Assembly (NCBI RefSeq): GCF_001444505.1 | Contig: NZ_LNDJ01000074.1 | Location: 20,007-84,006, forward strand | Direction of reading: 5' to 3' | Origin: Psychrobacter piscatorii | GTDB taxonomy: Bacteria > Pseudomonadota > Gammaproteobacteria > Pseudomonadales > Moraxellaceae | Length of the DNA stretch: 64,000 nucleotides | Shown here: positions 29,833 through 39,722 of the stretch, one piece after another | Position numbering within the stretch: the first letter of the stretch is position 1 | How the letters are laid out: every line of letters begins with the position of its first letter | Program-made: the position numbers and the translations under genes | The notes under the pieces: model-generated | The model's input: the letters and a program-made list of their open reading frames with translations, nothing else | The model's database searches: none | Told to the model about the DNA's origin: nothing

Positions 29833-30194
29833 CAACGAAAATTGATCTTGTACTCATAATCATCATTGCGTGACAAATCTGGCGTGCCCGTGCCAAAGAT
29901 TGAGCCAATCACGGAACCCACTTGCCCAACCATACGGCCAGTACGTTCATTTAAGATACCATTATATTTGACATTGTCATCAACGATAATGACTTGTTTG
30001 CTTCGACAGGTTTTTTGCGCACTATCAATTGCATTTTGCTGCGCTTTGACTTTGGTATCAGCGATTCCCGTGGTTTCATAAATAGAGTTGGCACGTTGAA
30101 TCACTGGTGATGATGGCGTGCTTTGACAAGCGCTTAAAACGAGCGCACCGGCCAATATTGCACCTAAACTGGCAGTTTTGTTAAAGGTATTCAT
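29826..30194 (-). CDS. Small putative lipoprotein
   Basis: A 122-residue exported protein with lipobox LSAC at about residue 23, so it is probably lipid-anchored to the outer membrane. The mature part has a KAQQNAIDSAQKTCRSKQVI segment, a Gly-rich hydrophobic stretch VGQVGSVIGSIFGTGTPD that may insert in or lie on a membrane, and ends in NFRCQ. The two Cys of the mature chain could form a disulfide. I do not recognise the family. The gene ends inside a 14-bp tandem repeat. Confidence 0.75.
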   Translation of the reverse strand: MNTFNKTASLGAILAGALVLSACQSTPSSPVIQRANSIYETTGIADTKVKAQQNAIDSAQKTCRSKQVIIVDDNVKYNGILNERTGRMVGQVGSVIGSIFGTGTPDLSRNDDYEYKINFRCQ

Positions 30195-30484
30195 AAATAA
30201 TTCCTAATGTATATAAACAGAACGTCTTAGCGATAGGCAAAGCTTCATGAATGTAGCGCATCTAGATATTACCTGTCTAGACGCTTACTGTGTGCGGTAT
30301 TACAGCAGTATTACCTATCCAATTTATGACAAAAAAAGCGTGCTTAAATAAATCATATACTCAGCTGCTGGGCATCAACTTTGGCCTAACATAAAACAAG
30401 TCGCACCCGTACACAGCAAATCACTTGAAATAAAAATCATATCTAGGATAATTGAGCCATTCATTTTTATTAATAAGTAATACT

Positions 30485-31135
30485 ATGCAATTGATTCCTG
30501 CTCCTGCTGGTGTGCTCGAGGTCGACGCACTATGGCAAAATGACAATCCTAACGACCCAAATACAGATACCGTCGCGCTGCTGTGTCATCCCAATCCGTT
30601 GTTCGATGGGACAATGAACAATAAAGTGGTCACGACTATGTACCGCTTTGCCCGTGACAATGGCATGCATGTGGTGCGCTTTAACTTTCGCGGCGTTGGT
30701 CAATCGACAGGCGAGCATGATTATGCGGAAGGTGAAGTGGTCGATGCAATGACCGTGCTACAATGGATTGCTGAACAAACCAATGCTCGAAAGCTATGGC
30801 TTGGCGGCTTTTCTTTTGGTGGTTATGTGACGGCGCGGGTGGCTGAGCAAGTACTTGAAGCCGCGCATATATGGGGGTTGGATGATTTTGACGTGTCAAA
30901 AATCGCGCTCATCGCACCCTCAGTTGAAAAAAATGACAGTACTGATATCGATTTACCCACCGATAAAACCTTTGAGATTTATGGTAATGCGGATGAAGTA
31001 ATCGCGCCTGAAAATATGCAGGCATTTGCAGATCGTTTAGGAATTGCAGTAAGTGTCGTCGATGGTGCTGGTCACTTTTTTCACGGTCGCTTATCAGAGC
31101 TCAAAAAGTTATTAGAAACGCATAGTAATACGTAG
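30485..31135 (+). CDS. Alpha/beta hydrolase (COG2945-like)
   Basis: A 216-residue alpha/beta hydrolase-fold enzyme. The oxyanion region is CHPNPLFDGTMNNKVV, the nucleophile elbow is GGFSFGGYV, and the C-terminal His is in DGAGHFFHGRL. These features match the small cytoplasmic hydrolases of COG2945, whose substrates are mostly unknown. I choose ATG 30485; an in-frame TTG at 30452 would add 11 residues, and neither has a convincing ribosome binding site. Confidence 0.82.
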   Translation: MQLIPAPAGVLEVDALWQNDNPNDPNTDTVALLCHPNPLFDGTMNNKVVTTMYRFARDNGMHVVRFNFRGVGQSTGEHDYAEGEVVDAMTVLQWIAEQTNARKLWLGGFSFGGYVTARVAEQVLEAAHIWGLDDFDVSKIALIAPSVEKNDSTDIDLPTDKTFEIYGNADEVIAPENMQAFADRLGIAVSVVDGAGHFFHGRLSELKKLLETHSNT

Positions 31136-31213
31136 TTTTAACCTTAACCGATAATTCATGTTTTAGGGTAGCACTTAGCCATTCCAATATTTTGATATTT
31201 ATTTAATCCAACG

Positions 31214-32326
31214 ATGAGTCGTATTATGAGTTTATCTCCATTGCAACGTTACGAGAAAGCCGTCAGTACCGATGAGTTTACTCGGGATGAGCAGCAATTT
31301 CAGGCCATGAGCTATCTTGATGAGATATACCATCAGCTCATCAATAGCGCACCGCAAAAGAAAGGATTCTTTGGGTTTTTAAAATCTAAGCCTGCCGCGC
31401 CAACTGGATTATATATGTGGGGCGGTGTCGGTCGCGGCAAGACGTGGATGATGGATATGTTTTATGATTCATTGACCATTGAGCGCAAAATGCGTCTGCA
31501 TTTCCATCATTTTATGCAGCGTGTTCATCAGGAGTTGAATAAGCTTCAAGGCGAAAGTGATCCACTCGAAAAAGTCGCCGATATTATTTATAAAGAAGCG
31601 GTCGTTATCTGTTTTGATGAGTTTTTTGTGTCTAACGTCTCTGATGCGATGATTTTGGGTGATTTATTTACGATGCTGTTTAATCGCGGTATCACTTTGG
31701 TGGCTACCTCAAATATTGAGCCGTCTGGTTTATACAAAGATGGTTTGCACCGCGACCGTTTTTTACCAGCCATTGCGGAAGTTGAGCGTCATACGACGGT
31801 AATGAATATTGACTCGGGAATTGATTATCGTCTGCGCGTATTGCAACAAGCTGAGTTATACGAAGCGCCGCTTACTAAGGCGAACTACCATTGGTTAGCC
31901 AACCGTTTTGCGAGCTTGTCGAATAATCAGAAAATTAGTAAAGAGCCCATTACTATCAATGGACGAGAAGTAAAAATCAACGCTTGTACCGAAGATATCT
32001 TATTCTGTGACTTCCGTCATCTCTGTATGGCACCGCGTTCAGCCGCTGATTTTATTGAGCTTGCCAAACGCTTTAGCACCGTTTTAGTTGACTCTGTGCC
32101 AGCACTAGATGACGACTTGCGTGATCCAACGCGCCGTTTCATTTATCTCGTCGATGAATTTTATGATCGCCGTGTGAAATTATTGGTACGGGCAGAGCAG
32201 CCGATTCTAGATTTGTATCAAGGAGAAAAATTGGCGTTTGAGATTGAACGTACTCGTTCACGCCTGCTTGAGATGCAGTCAGAGGACTATCTACGCATGG
32301 ACCACCGAGTCGAAGATGTTGCGTAG
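31214..32326 (+). CDS. zapE: AFG1-like ATPase, cell division protein ZapE
   Basis: A 370-residue P-loop ATPase. Walker A is GGVGRGKTWMMD near residues 73-84 and Walker B is CFDEFFVSNVSDAM. Further family segments are VATSNIEPSGLYKDGLHRDR and the C-terminal YLVDEFYDRRVKLL. In E. coli ZapE interacts with FtsZ at the division ring. The length is normal. ATG 31226 is an alternative start four codons in. It lies between unrelated single genes. Confidence 0.92.
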   Translation: MSRIMSLSPLQRYEKAVSTDEFTRDEQQFQAMSYLDEIYHQLINSAPQKKGFFGFLKSKPAAPTGLYMWGGVGRGKTWMMDMFYDSLTIERKMRLHFHHFMQRVHQELNKLQGESDPLEKVADIIYKEAVVICFDEFFVSNVSDAMILGDLFTMLFNRGITLVATSNIEPSGLYKDGLHRDRFLPAIAEVERHTTVMNIDSGIDYRLRVLQQAELYEAPLTKANYHWLANRFASLSNNQKISKEPITINGREVKINACTEDILFCDFRHLCMAPRSAADFIELAKRFSTVLVDSVPALDDDLRDPTRRFIYLVDEFYDRRVKLLVRAEQPILDLYQGEKLAFEIERTRSRLLEMQSEDYLRMDHRVEDVA

Positions 32327-32444
32327 TTTATCGCTGAATTGAGACTGCCTATGTGTAGCTCTCAATTGCTCTATAGCTGTTAAAAAATAAGAAAATGATA
32401 TTATTAATAAGTAGTGATAGATAATAATAAAGAAGGATAAAACA

Positions 32445-33113
32445 ATGACTACAACTGACAATGTTGATAATGAAAGCCAAGAAATAGAAGACAAAAAACT
32501 GTCTGTGAAGAACGTAGCAGCGAATGATATCTCATCTACCAGTGACGAGCTGATAGGTTGGATCAATTCAAGACGCAGTATGGGCAATCTAGATGAGCCA
32601 GCACCGACGCGGGCGCAGATTGAATCTGCCATTGAGTGTGCGGCAACTGCGCCAGATCATAAAAAATTGCGTCCTTGGCGCTTTATTGTGACCCAAGGGG
32701 AGGCACGTCACGAGTTAGGTAATGCTTTGGTAGCCGCAGCAAAAGAAAAAGCGCTCAAAGAGGGCGAAGAGCTGTCTGAGAAAACCATCAAAAAAACCCA
32801 TACCATGCCGCTCCGAGCACCTGTTATCATAACGGTCGTGACGCAAATGCAAGAACATAAAAAAGTGCCACCTTTTGAGCAAATGCTAAGTGCAGGTGCT
32901 GCTGTGCAAAATTTGATACTGGCACTCAAAGCTCAGGGATTTAGTACAGTTTGGCGTACTGGGCTGTTATGTAATGAGCCTGCGGTAAAAGCTTATTTTG
33001 ATGTGGGTCCAGATGATTATGTGACCGCTTTTGTTTATACTGGTACTAGTCCAAAAGATGAGTCCAAACGCAAACCTATTGATATCGAGCCGTTAGTACG
33101 CTTCGAGTCGTAA
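32445..33113 (+). CDS. Nitroreductase family protein (YdjA-like)
   Basis: A 222-residue FMN-dependent oxidoreductase. The conserved SRRSMG-type N-terminal element appears as INSRRSMGNL, followed by ECAATAPDHKKLRPWRFIV and, later, GAAVQNLILALKAQGFSTVW and RTG. The first 38 residues are a polar extension not found in YdjA. Members reduce nitro compounds or quinones with NAD(P)H as dimers. The physiological substrate is unknown. The start is preceded by AAGAAGGA. Confidence 0.85.
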   Translation: MTTTDNVDNESQEIEDKKLSVKNVAANDISSTSDELIGWINSRRSMGNLDEPAPTRAQIESAIECAATAPDHKKLRPWRFIVTQGEARHELGNALVAAAKEKALKEGEELSEKTIKKTHTMPLRAPVIITVVTQMQEHKKVPPFEQMLSAGAAVQNLILALKAQGFSTVWRTGLLCNEPAVKAYFDVGPDDYVTAFVYTGTSPKDESKRKPIDIEPLVRFES

Positions 33114-33236
33114 TTTGACTCAGTGCTGTCTCTTGGTAAAATTATTACCTCAAAAAGACCGCGAGCCCGAGTATCGGAGATATCTGGGAACAGTAGCTCC
33201 TATTGAGAATAAGTCAGTCAACATGGATAAAAGAAC

Positions 33237-34553
33237 ATGACAAGTCCTAACGATAGCAATAAAAATAACAACAGCGCTAACAATGAGGCGGGCAACAATA
33301 CGTCTGAAAAACAAAACGGTATGTTGGCAGGTATCTTAGAGCGTGCAAGTAAGTCAGGCATCGGTCGTAAAAAATCAACGCCCAATCCGGTTGAGTCAGC
33401 AGTCGCAAAAGACATGGCAGAGATTCACAGCAACCCTACCAAGCTGCGTTTGGCGTTTTTAGGTGGTGGTAGCTTTGGTACGGCAATGGCAAATTTGGCT
33501 GCGCGTAATGGCTGCGATGCTACGCTGTGGGTACGTAATAAACGTACTGTAAAAGCGATGGCAAAAACTCAAACCAATAAAAAATATCTGCCTGGCTACA
33601 AGCTTGATGACCGTTTGAAATACAGTCATGATTTGGCGGCTACCGTCAAAGACAAAGATATTATCTTTATCGCCGTGCCGGGATTGGCTTTTCGCGAAAC
33701 GGTAAAAAACATTGCGCCTTTGATCAGTGGGCAGTCTATCGTATCGTTGACCAAAGGAATGGAGAAAGATACCTTTGCTATGATGAGCGACATTATTAAA
33801 GAAGTGTTGCCTGAAGTGAATTTCGGTGTTATGTCAGGGCCAAACCTTGCCATAGAAATCATGAAAAACATGCCGTCTGCCACGGTGATTGCAAGTGAGT
33901 CTGAGCCATTGCGTCATGCGGTACAAGCGGCCTTACACAGTGCCTTCTTTAGAGTGTTCGCGAGTGATGATGTACGCGGTGTCGAGCTTGGCGGCGCGCT
34001 CAAAAACATCTATGCCATCGCCATGGGTATGGCAGCTGCTTATGAAGTGGGTGAAAATACCAAAGCAATGATCCTTACTCGTGCCTTGGCAGAAATGAGT
34101 CGTTTCGGTGTTGAAGAGGGGGCCAATCCGCTAACCTTTTTAGGTTTGTCAGGAGTGGGGGATTTATATGCCACTTGTAGCTCAGAGTTAAGCCGCAACT
34201 ATCGTATTGGTAATATGCTCGGTCGCGGCATGAGTATTGATGCTGCCGTCAAAAAGCTGGGTCAAACTGCTGAAGGGGTCAATACGATTCAGCAAGTCCA
34301 CGAAAAAGCCACTAAAGCGGGCATCTATATGCCTATCACCCATGCGCTCTATGCGGTCATTTATGAAGATAAAGCAGCATTAGGCGTGGCACTACATTTG
34401 ATGGAAGCGGGATTCCGTAGTGATGTTGAGTTTGTGATGGCGCATGATCATAGCAATGCTGCGCTTACCGCTCATATGAAAAACTCAAGTAACAGCGCTA
34501 AAGACAATACCAAAGACGACGCCAAAAGTAAAAATAGCGATGCTGATAAGTAA
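33237..34553 (+). CDS. gpsA: Glycerol-3-phosphate dehydrogenase [NAD(P)+], extended
   Basis: This enzyme reduces dihydroxyacetone phosphate to sn-glycerol 3-phosphate for phospholipid synthesis. The cofactor motif is FLGGGSFGTAMA near residue 75, MSGPNLAIEI and the catalytic Lys in ELGGALKNIYAIAMGM are present, and SRNYRIGNMLGRG follows. At 438 residues it exceeds the usual 330-340. About 68 polar residues precede the Rossmann fold and a charged Asn/Lys/Asp tail of about 25 follows it. The catalytic core is complete. Confidence 0.94.
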   Translation: MTSPNDSNKNNNSANNEAGNNTSEKQNGMLAGILERASKSGIGRKKSTPNPVESAVAKDMAEIHSNPTKLRLAFLGGGSFGTAMANLAARNGCDATLWVRNKRTVKAMAKTQTNKKYLPGYKLDDRLKYSHDLAATVKDKDIIFIAVPGLAFRETVKNIAPLISGQSIVSLTKGMEKDTFAMMSDIIKEVLPEVNFGVMSGPNLAIEIMKNMPSATVIASESEPLRHAVQAALHSAFFRVFASDDVRGVELGGALKNIYAIAMGMAAAYEVGENTKAMILTRALAEMSRFGVEEGANPLTFLGLSGVGDLYATCSSELSRNYRIGNMLGRGMSIDAAVKKLGQTAEGVNTIQQVHEKATKAGIYMPITHALYAVIYEDKAALGVALHLMEAGFRSDVEFVMAHDHSNAALTAHMKNSSNSAKDNTKDDAKSKNSDADK

Positions 34554-34613
34554 GATATTTTATTAAAAGGTACTATTGAGAGACAGTGCTAACTCCGCGC
34601 ACCAAGGAAGGTT

Positions 34614-35072
34614 ATGAAAATTATATTAGTACGTCATGGTCAAGCCGAAGATGAGACGCGTCCGGATAGTGCGCGTCAGCTGACTGACTTTGGTCAACAG
34701 CAAGCGGCACAGACGGCAGAGTATGTGACCACACACTATCATCCAGATTGTTTTATCGTCAGTCCTTATGATAGGGCGCAGCAGACGCTGGCTGCATTCC
34801 AGTCACGAATGCCCAACGTACTTTCAACAGTACAAGATAATATCACGCCCTCTGATGATGCCCGTGAGGCTTTAATTGATATTGCGAATATTGATGCAGA
34901 ATGTCTGGTCGTTGTTTGTCATATGTCAATCGTCGCTTATATCGCAGGCTTGTTGACTGGTGATTATCCTGAGTCATTCTCTTTGGCAGAAGCCAGAGTG
35001 TTTGAAATGGAGTTTGTTATGACTGGGATGGCCACTGAAGTGGATCGTTTTGTACCTGATCAACCATACTAG
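34614..35072 (+). CDS. sixA: Phosphohistidine phosphatase SixA
   Basis: A 152-residue phosphoglycerate-mutase-like phosphatase. The RHG motif is ILVRHGQAED at the N-terminus, the second Arg is in SPYDRAQQTL, and the late His is in LVVVCHMSIVAYI. SixA removes phosphate from phosphohistidine proteins such as HPt domains or NPr. The start has a strong AAGGAAGG site. It begins 60 bases after gpsA and may be co-transcribed with it. Confidence 0.88.
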   Translation: MKIILVRHGQAEDETRPDSARQLTDFGQQQAAQTAEYVTTHYHPDCFIVSPYDRAQQTLAAFQSRMPNVLSTVQDNITPSDDAREALIDIANIDAECLVVVCHMSIVAYIAGLLTGDYPESFSLAEARVFEMEFVMTGMATEVDRFVPDQPY

Positions 35073-35214
35073 GCTAGCCATTTCTTAGATAGGGTGAATT
35101 CAGAGTGAGGCAATCATGCCAATTAAGCGACTGGCTCAGCAGATAAAATGACTCAATCCTTTCTAAATAGTAGCACTGCTTCATCACAGTACTTTTATAA
35201 CCGCAGCAATAATC

Positions 35215-35219
35215 GAGGA
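35215..35219 (+). promoter_or_regulatory. Ribosome binding site supporting the GTG start of gspL
   Basis: GAGGA lies eight bases before GTG at 35228, which opens the GspL frame. Confidence 0.65.
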
Positions 35220-35227
35220 CACGTTTA

Positions 35228-36454
35228 GTGTTACATGTTTGGTTACGAGCGCAGCATAGTCCGCTAGCTGTCTGGCGCGAAGATGTACAGCAATGGCAGA
35301 CGGTTGATGGTTGGCAACAGTTACAAACTCTCTATGGTCATCATAAATCGAATGGCCAAAAGGCAATTTGTTTATATTTCCCCTCAAGTCATGTATTGCA
35401 AGTAGACACAGCGCTTAATAATGCTCAGCTCAAGCAGCTGGGTAATAGTGGTAAGCAGTATTTGTTTGAAGAAACCTCCCTAACGCCAGTTGAGCAATTG
35501 GTTATTCGTCAGTTGAGCCATGCTGATACGACGCAGCTGTACGCATTGGCACAAAGCGATATTGAGGCATGGCAGCAAAGTGCTCAGCTCGTGGGTATGA
35601 ATATAGTGGCACTAATGCCAGATTTCCTATTACTGCCACCGCCAGAAGAAGGTGCAGGTCAGCAAGTGACATTATATCAAGATGATCAGACAATGCTTCT
35701 GCGTCAATCACTGTATCAAGGTATGGCTGTGAGCTATCTGCCATTAATTTTGGAGCGCTTCCCACACTTAACCGAAGTCATGCTGTTACCCTCTATTGAT
35801 GTCTCAAGCGATAAAGAGCGTCATTTGGCTGAAACCACAGCACTCATCACTGATTATCAATTGTTATTGACGACATTGCCGACGACACCTAAGCCGATCG
35901 ACAACCCAGAACGTCATGCCCTTAACTTCTTTATCAAGTCAACCGATTCGCAGTTATCTCCTTATCTGCGGGTAGCGATGATGGTTGCGTTATCAGCTTT
36001 GGTACTACAGATAGCAACCGATGGCGTACAGTGGTATCAATATAATGAGGCCGCCGCTGCCACCAAAACTGAAATCGCAGCGCAGTATCAATCTTGGTTC
36101 CCAGATGAGCCCCTCAGCACTCGAACCAAGCTCCAAGTACAATTACAGCCAAAACTGCTTAGCGACAGCCAGGCACCTGCATCACACATGGCAGCGCTGT
36201 CAAAGATATCACCCTTAATCAAACAATCTTCACTGCATGCGCAGACGCTAGTGATGCAGCCATCTGCACTCAGTTTTACGCTCATTGCACCTGATCGTGG
36301 CAGTTTGGATCAATTCACGAGCACGCTAGTAGCGCAAGGTTTGAATGCCAAGCTTGCGCAAGTGAGTAGTAATGATCAAGGTCAATTTAGTGCTCAGGTC
36401 ACTGTGGATGTGGTGGAAAACAGCGATACGGCGAACACTCCGGCAGCATCATAA
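35228..36454 (+). CDS. gspL: Type II secretion system protein GspL
   Basis: A 408-residue bitopic inner-membrane protein that links the cytoplasmic ATPase GspE to the pseudopilus platform. The N-terminal cytoplasmic part (1-235) has the GspL pattern with CLYFPSSHVLQVD and QYLFEETSLTPVEQL. One membrane segment, about 250-268 (VAMMVALSALVLQIATDGV), follows, then a periplasmic ferredoxin-like domain. The GTG start is supported by GAGGA. gspM is 33 bases downstream; no other T2SS gene is nearby. Confidence 0.87.
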   Translation: MLHVWLRAQHSPLAVWREDVQQWQTVDGWQQLQTLYGHHKSNGQKAICLYFPSSHVLQVDTALNNAQLKQLGNSGKQYLFEETSLTPVEQLVIRQLSHADTTQLYALAQSDIEAWQQSAQLVGMNIVALMPDFLLLPPPEEGAGQQVTLYQDDQTMLLRQSLYQGMAVSYLPLILERFPHLTEVMLLPSIDVSSDKERHLAETTALITDYQLLLTTLPTTPKPIDNPERHALNFFIKSTDSQLSPYLRVAMMVALSALVLQIATDGVQWYQYNEAAAATKTEIAAQYQSWFPDEPLSTRTKLQVQLQPKLLSDSQAPASHMAALSKISPLIKQSSLHAQTLVMQPSALSFTLIAPDRGSLDQFTSTLVAQGLNAKLAQVSSNDQGQFSAQVTVDVVENSDTANTPAAS

Positions 36455-36487
36455 TTCATCAGTGTATTGGTAAGAAAAGGTCAAAAC

Positions 36488-37057
36488 ATGAAACGATTAC
36501 AGCGCCGTACCAAACGCAGTGCAGCTGTCTCTGCAACCAATACTAAGGCGCACGCATTCTCTGAGCGTATGAGCAGTTACCAAAATATGCTATCAACGCG
36601 CTGGCAAGCATTACCGCCACGCGATCAGCTAGCGTTAGCTATATTATCCGTATTTTTGTTGGTATTTATCGGCGGTTATGGTGGTTATAGCATTCATCAA
36701 GCGGCAAAAGAGAGCGAAAATGATTATCAGGAACAAGTGGCTGATTATTTTTGGTTGCGGGCGCAAGCAGGTAATATCGATAGTAATGCATTAAGTGCTG
36801 GCAATAACGCTAATGGAGAGGCTGACATGCCGCCTGCCAATCGCATTAGTGCGCTGCTAAATACCACAGGAATTACAGATGCTCAGGTCGTTGCGGCTGG
36901 TGATTCGGTGCAGTTAAGCTTTATCCACCCCAGTCAAGCTGTCGTAAGTACCGCTCTTGGCAAGTTAGAGCAGCAAGGTTGGCAGTTCACGCAGTTATCC
37001 ATGCAGCAAGACCTAACGAATAAATCTATCCAAGTGCAAGCCACTGTCACTTTATAA
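36488..37057 (+). CDS. gspM: Type II secretion system protein GspM
   Basis: A 189-residue GspM-like protein. A basic cytoplasmic start (KRLQRRTKRS) leads to one membrane segment (LAILSVFLLVFIGGYGGYSI), then a short periplasmic domain ending in the strand pattern SIQVQATVTL. It partners GspL in the inner-membrane platform. I start at ATG 36488, which has AAAAGGT upstream, rather than TTG 36467. It forms a two-gene unit with gspL. Confidence 0.82.
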   Translation: MKRLQRRTKRSAAVSATNTKAHAFSERMSSYQNMLSTRWQALPPRDQLALAILSVFLLVFIGGYGGYSIHQAAKESENDYQEQVADYFWLRAQAGNIDSNALSAGNNANGEADMPPANRISALLNTTGITDAQVVAAGDSVQLSFIHPSQAVVSTALGKLEQQGWQFTQLSMQQDLTNKSIQVQATVTL

Positions 37058-37146
37058 CTCGATACTGTTTAGTGGCAGGTATGGGCTTAATAGTAGAATA
37101 TGAGTAACAGAACATGATATGTTCCAATCCAATTTATTAGTAACTC

Positions 37147-37196
37147 GCTTTTCAAATGGCATTTTGAGTTAGATGTCATTGAAAAGCCTTTTATCT
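37147..37196 (+). terminator. Possible terminator after gspM
   Basis: GCTTTTC-AAATG pairs with CATT-GAAAAGC with a bulge, followed by a short T-rich run. The structure is imperfect. The remaining gap to 37326 shows no gene. Confidence 0.35.
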
Positions 37197-37326
37197 GTCA
37201 CCATTAAATGTTTATTAGCCACTGCTAACGATAGATATTTAGCGTAAAGCACTTTCTTCATAACGATACTGATGAGCATAGCTTTCAGCAGACAAGATTA
37301 CTGACCAGCAAGGACAACGCAAACCA

Positions 37327-37740
37327 ATGAGTGACAGTATGAGCAACGATAAGCGCCGTTCTTTAACCATTTACAATCACATCACTTATTTCTTATATGT
37401 GATTAGCTATTTTACCGCTGGTCTGCTGTGGATCGTGCCGATTGTGATGAATTATGCCAAGCGCCACGATGCTGATGGTACATGGTTATCCACGCATTTT
37501 GATTGGCAAATCAAAACGTTTTGGTACAGTATCGTTTGGTTTATTATCGGTATTGTCATCACAGCTTTTGCTTTAGGTGGTTTTGGTGTGAGTATGCTAG
37601 CTGATAGTGGCAATATCGCTATTGGTTCGACGTTACTGGCTGGCTTTGGTCTGTTGATTGTGACATTCACCTTTATCTGGCATTTATATCGAATTATACG
37701 TGGTTGGATTGCACTCACTGACGGCCGCCCAGTACCTTGA
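37327..37740 (+). CDS. DUF4870-like small membrane protein
   Basis: A 137-residue protein with three hydrophobic segments (about 20-42, 68-92 and 98-122). The middle has the pattern HFDWQIKTFWYSIVWFIIG, typical of the DUF4870/COG3671 family of small inner-membrane proteins, and the C-terminus is YRIIRGWIALTDGRPVP. The function is unknown. It is a single gene. Confidence 0.72.
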   Translation: MSDSMSNDKRRSLTIYNHITYFLYVISYFTAGLLWIVPIVMNYAKRHDADGTWLSTHFDWQIKTFWYSIVWFIIGIVITAFALGGFGVSMLADSGNIAIGSTLLAGFGLLIVTFTFIWHLYRIIRGWIALTDGRPVP

Positions 37741-37869
37741 TATAATATACTAGTTGTCTTTCGCTGTTGATTCAGTTGAGCTTAAAAGACAGTGAATTAT
37801 TATGGCTATTTAATAAATGCTTGTATGCGCTGACGGTGGGTTAAATGTGGAAATTTACCGTGTGAAACT

Positions 37870-37899
37870 TTGCTCTTGTTTCTGTTAAGCTGATATAAT
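37870..37899 (+). promoter_or_regulatory. Candidate pyrD promoter
   Basis: A perfect -10 hexamer TATAAT at 37894-37899 is preceded by TTGCTC (37870-37875) with an 18-base spacer. The -35 match is only partial. It lies 66 bases before the pyrD ATG. Confidence 0.45.
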
Positions 37900-37964
37900 C
37901 GCTCCGCCTGATTTCATTCATATTCTTTATCCACTATTTCTTTCGAGCAGGGTCCGCCATCACT

Positions 37965-38999
37965 ATGTCTTATGCCTTACTTCGTCCTTTTTTGTTTAAT
38001 ATGGATCCCGAACACGCCCATGAGATGACGCTATCTTTATTGGATAAAGCACATAAAGCGCGTGTTTTAGGTTTGGCATATGGTCAGTCGATGCAGCCTA
38101 CTGACTGTATGGGCTTGCAGTTCTCCAATCCAGTGGGTCTTGCTGCAGGCTTGGATAAAAACGGTGACTATATTGACGCGCTGGCTGAGCTGGGTTTTGG
38201 TTTTATAGAAGTAGGTACGGTCACGCCAAGACCGCAAGCAGGCAACGATAGGCCAAGACTGTTTAGAATCAAGCAAGCAGACGCCATCATCAACCGTATG
38301 GGCTTTAACAATGAAGGCGTTGATTATCTGATCGATAATGTCAAACGCTGCAAATACAAAGGCAATATCGGTATCAACATTGGTAAAAATGCGGACACGC
38401 CGGTAGAGCAAGCCGCAGACGATTATGTGTATTGCTTAGAGCGTGTGTACCCACATGCCTCATATATTACGGTCAATATCTCATCACCAAACACCAAAAA
38501 CTTACGTGACTTGCAAAGTGGTGAGGCCCTGACCCAGCTGATGGATACGATTAAAAACCGTCACAGTCAACTAGCCACCGAATATGGTTTTTATGTGCCA
38601 TTGGTGCTCAAGGTTGCGCCTGATCTAGAGCCACTGCAAGTTGACTATATCTCACAGCAATTATTAGACTTTGAAATTGACGGTTTGATTGCAACCAATA
38701 CGACACTGAGCCGCGTGGGTGTCGAAGACTTACGTGATGGTGATCAAATGGGCGGCTTGTCAGGTCGTCCGGTGAGCCACATTAGTACCCAGATTTTACA
38801 ACAGTTCTCTGATCAGCTAGATGGTAAAGTTGCTTTGATAGGTGTGGGTGGCATCGATAGTGGTGCCAAAGCCGTCAAAAAAATCGAAGCAGGTGCAGAC
38901 ATGGTACAGCTCTATACAGGTCTTATATATAGAGGGCCTGGGCTAGTACAGTCTTGTATTCAAGCAATCGGTGGCTATTATGATGCCATGGAAAGCTAG
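37965..38999 (+). CDS. pyrD: Dihydroorotate dehydrogenase (quinone), class 2
   Basis: This membrane-associated FMN enzyme oxidises dihydroorotate to orotate and passes electrons to quinone, in pyrimidine synthesis. The class 2 N-terminal helix is present ([17 protein letters not shown]), then [29 protein letters not shown] and the catalytic Ser in [15 protein letters not shown]. The FMN phosphate site is in [12 protein letters not shown]. The length of 344 residues is normal. It begins 225 bases after the DUF4870-like gene, and cvpA follows 30 bases downstream. Confidence 0.96.
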   Translation: MSYALLRPFLFNMDPEHAHEMTLSLLDKAHKARVLGLAYGQSMQPTDCMGLQFSNPVGLAAGLDKNGDYIDALAELGFGFIEVGTVTPRPQAGNDRPRLFRIKQADAIINRMGFNNEGVDYLIDNVKRCKYKGNIGINIGKNADTPVEQAADDYVYCLERVYPHASYITVNISSPNTKNLRDLQSGEALTQLMDTIKNRHSQLATEYGFYVPLVLKVAPDLEPLQVDYISQQLLDFEIDGLIATNTTLSRVGVEDLRDGDQMGGLSGRPVSHISTQILQQFSDQLDGKVALIGVGGIDSGAKAVKKIEAGADMVQLYTGLIYRGPGLVQSCIQAIGGYYDAMES

Positions 39000-39029
39000 T
39001 CAAGTGAATAAGATGGTGAGGCGCAAGAT

Positions 39030-39527
39030 ATGAGCGTTCTAGATATTGTGATTGCTATTGTTGTCTTGATTGGTTTGTGGCGCGGCTTTCAAGTTGGCCT
39101 GATCAAAACAGCTGTGGGCTTAGTAGGCTGGTTTATCGCTCTTATCGCTGCGACTCGGCTCGCAGGATCGGTGTCGCCTCAGTTGTCTGGTGTTGTCCAA
39201 AGTCCCGTACTACAAATGGCCCTGGCCTTTTTGCTGGTGGTGATTGTGATATTGGCAGTTATGCACTTGGTGGCTTTTGTATTCTCAGGTGTGCTCAAGA
39301 CACTGCGTCTGGGCGTGGTCGATAAAATGGCGGGCGGGGTGCTTGGTGCTGCCAAAAATGTACTGATGGTATTGGTTGTGTTAAGTGTGAGTGCGCCACT
39401 ACTAGTACAAATGCCGCAATGGCAAACCTCAGTCCTTGCCCCTGAGCTGCTACCTTATGCACCCATGGGTAAAGCATTGGTGTCAGATGTGTTGGGTATG
39501 GCTTGGGATCAAGTCAATCAATCTTAA
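39030..39527 (+). CDS. cvpA: CvpA family membrane protein
   Basis: A 165-residue inner-membrane protein with four hydrophobic segments and the CvpA N-terminus MSVLDIVIAIVVLIGLWRGF. CvpA is needed for colicin V production and for envelope homeostasis in some bacteria; its biochemical role is unsettled. It follows pyrD by 30 bases and precedes purF by about 195, the same cvpA-purF order seen in enterobacteria. GAGG precedes the ATG. Confidence 0.88.
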   Translation: MSVLDIVIAIVVLIGLWRGFQVGLIKTAVGLVGWFIALIAATRLAGSVSPQLSGVVQSPVLQMALAFLLVVIVILAVMHLVAFVFSGVLKTLRLGVVDKMAGGVLGAAKNVLMVLVVLSVSAPLLVQMPQWQTSVLAPELLPYAPMGKALVSDVLGMAWDQVNQS

Positions 39528-39722
39528 TTTTCTATTGTTTTCATTCTTTTTATACTTCTAAATTTTTGCGCGTGTTATTGATTATCTAATGATAATTGAT
39601 TAATTTTCTTATAAAGTCATCAGGTTAGCGGCGAATGACGGTATGTGATTTTAGCCACCTACTGTCAGCAGGTTTGCCGTTATTATCGTACTAATGTATG
39701 AGTCAAAATAGGATATAGCTAT

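Noticed and set aside
32337..32367. Terminator after zapE
   Set aside because: AATTGAGA/TCTCAATT pair, but no T run follows on either strand.
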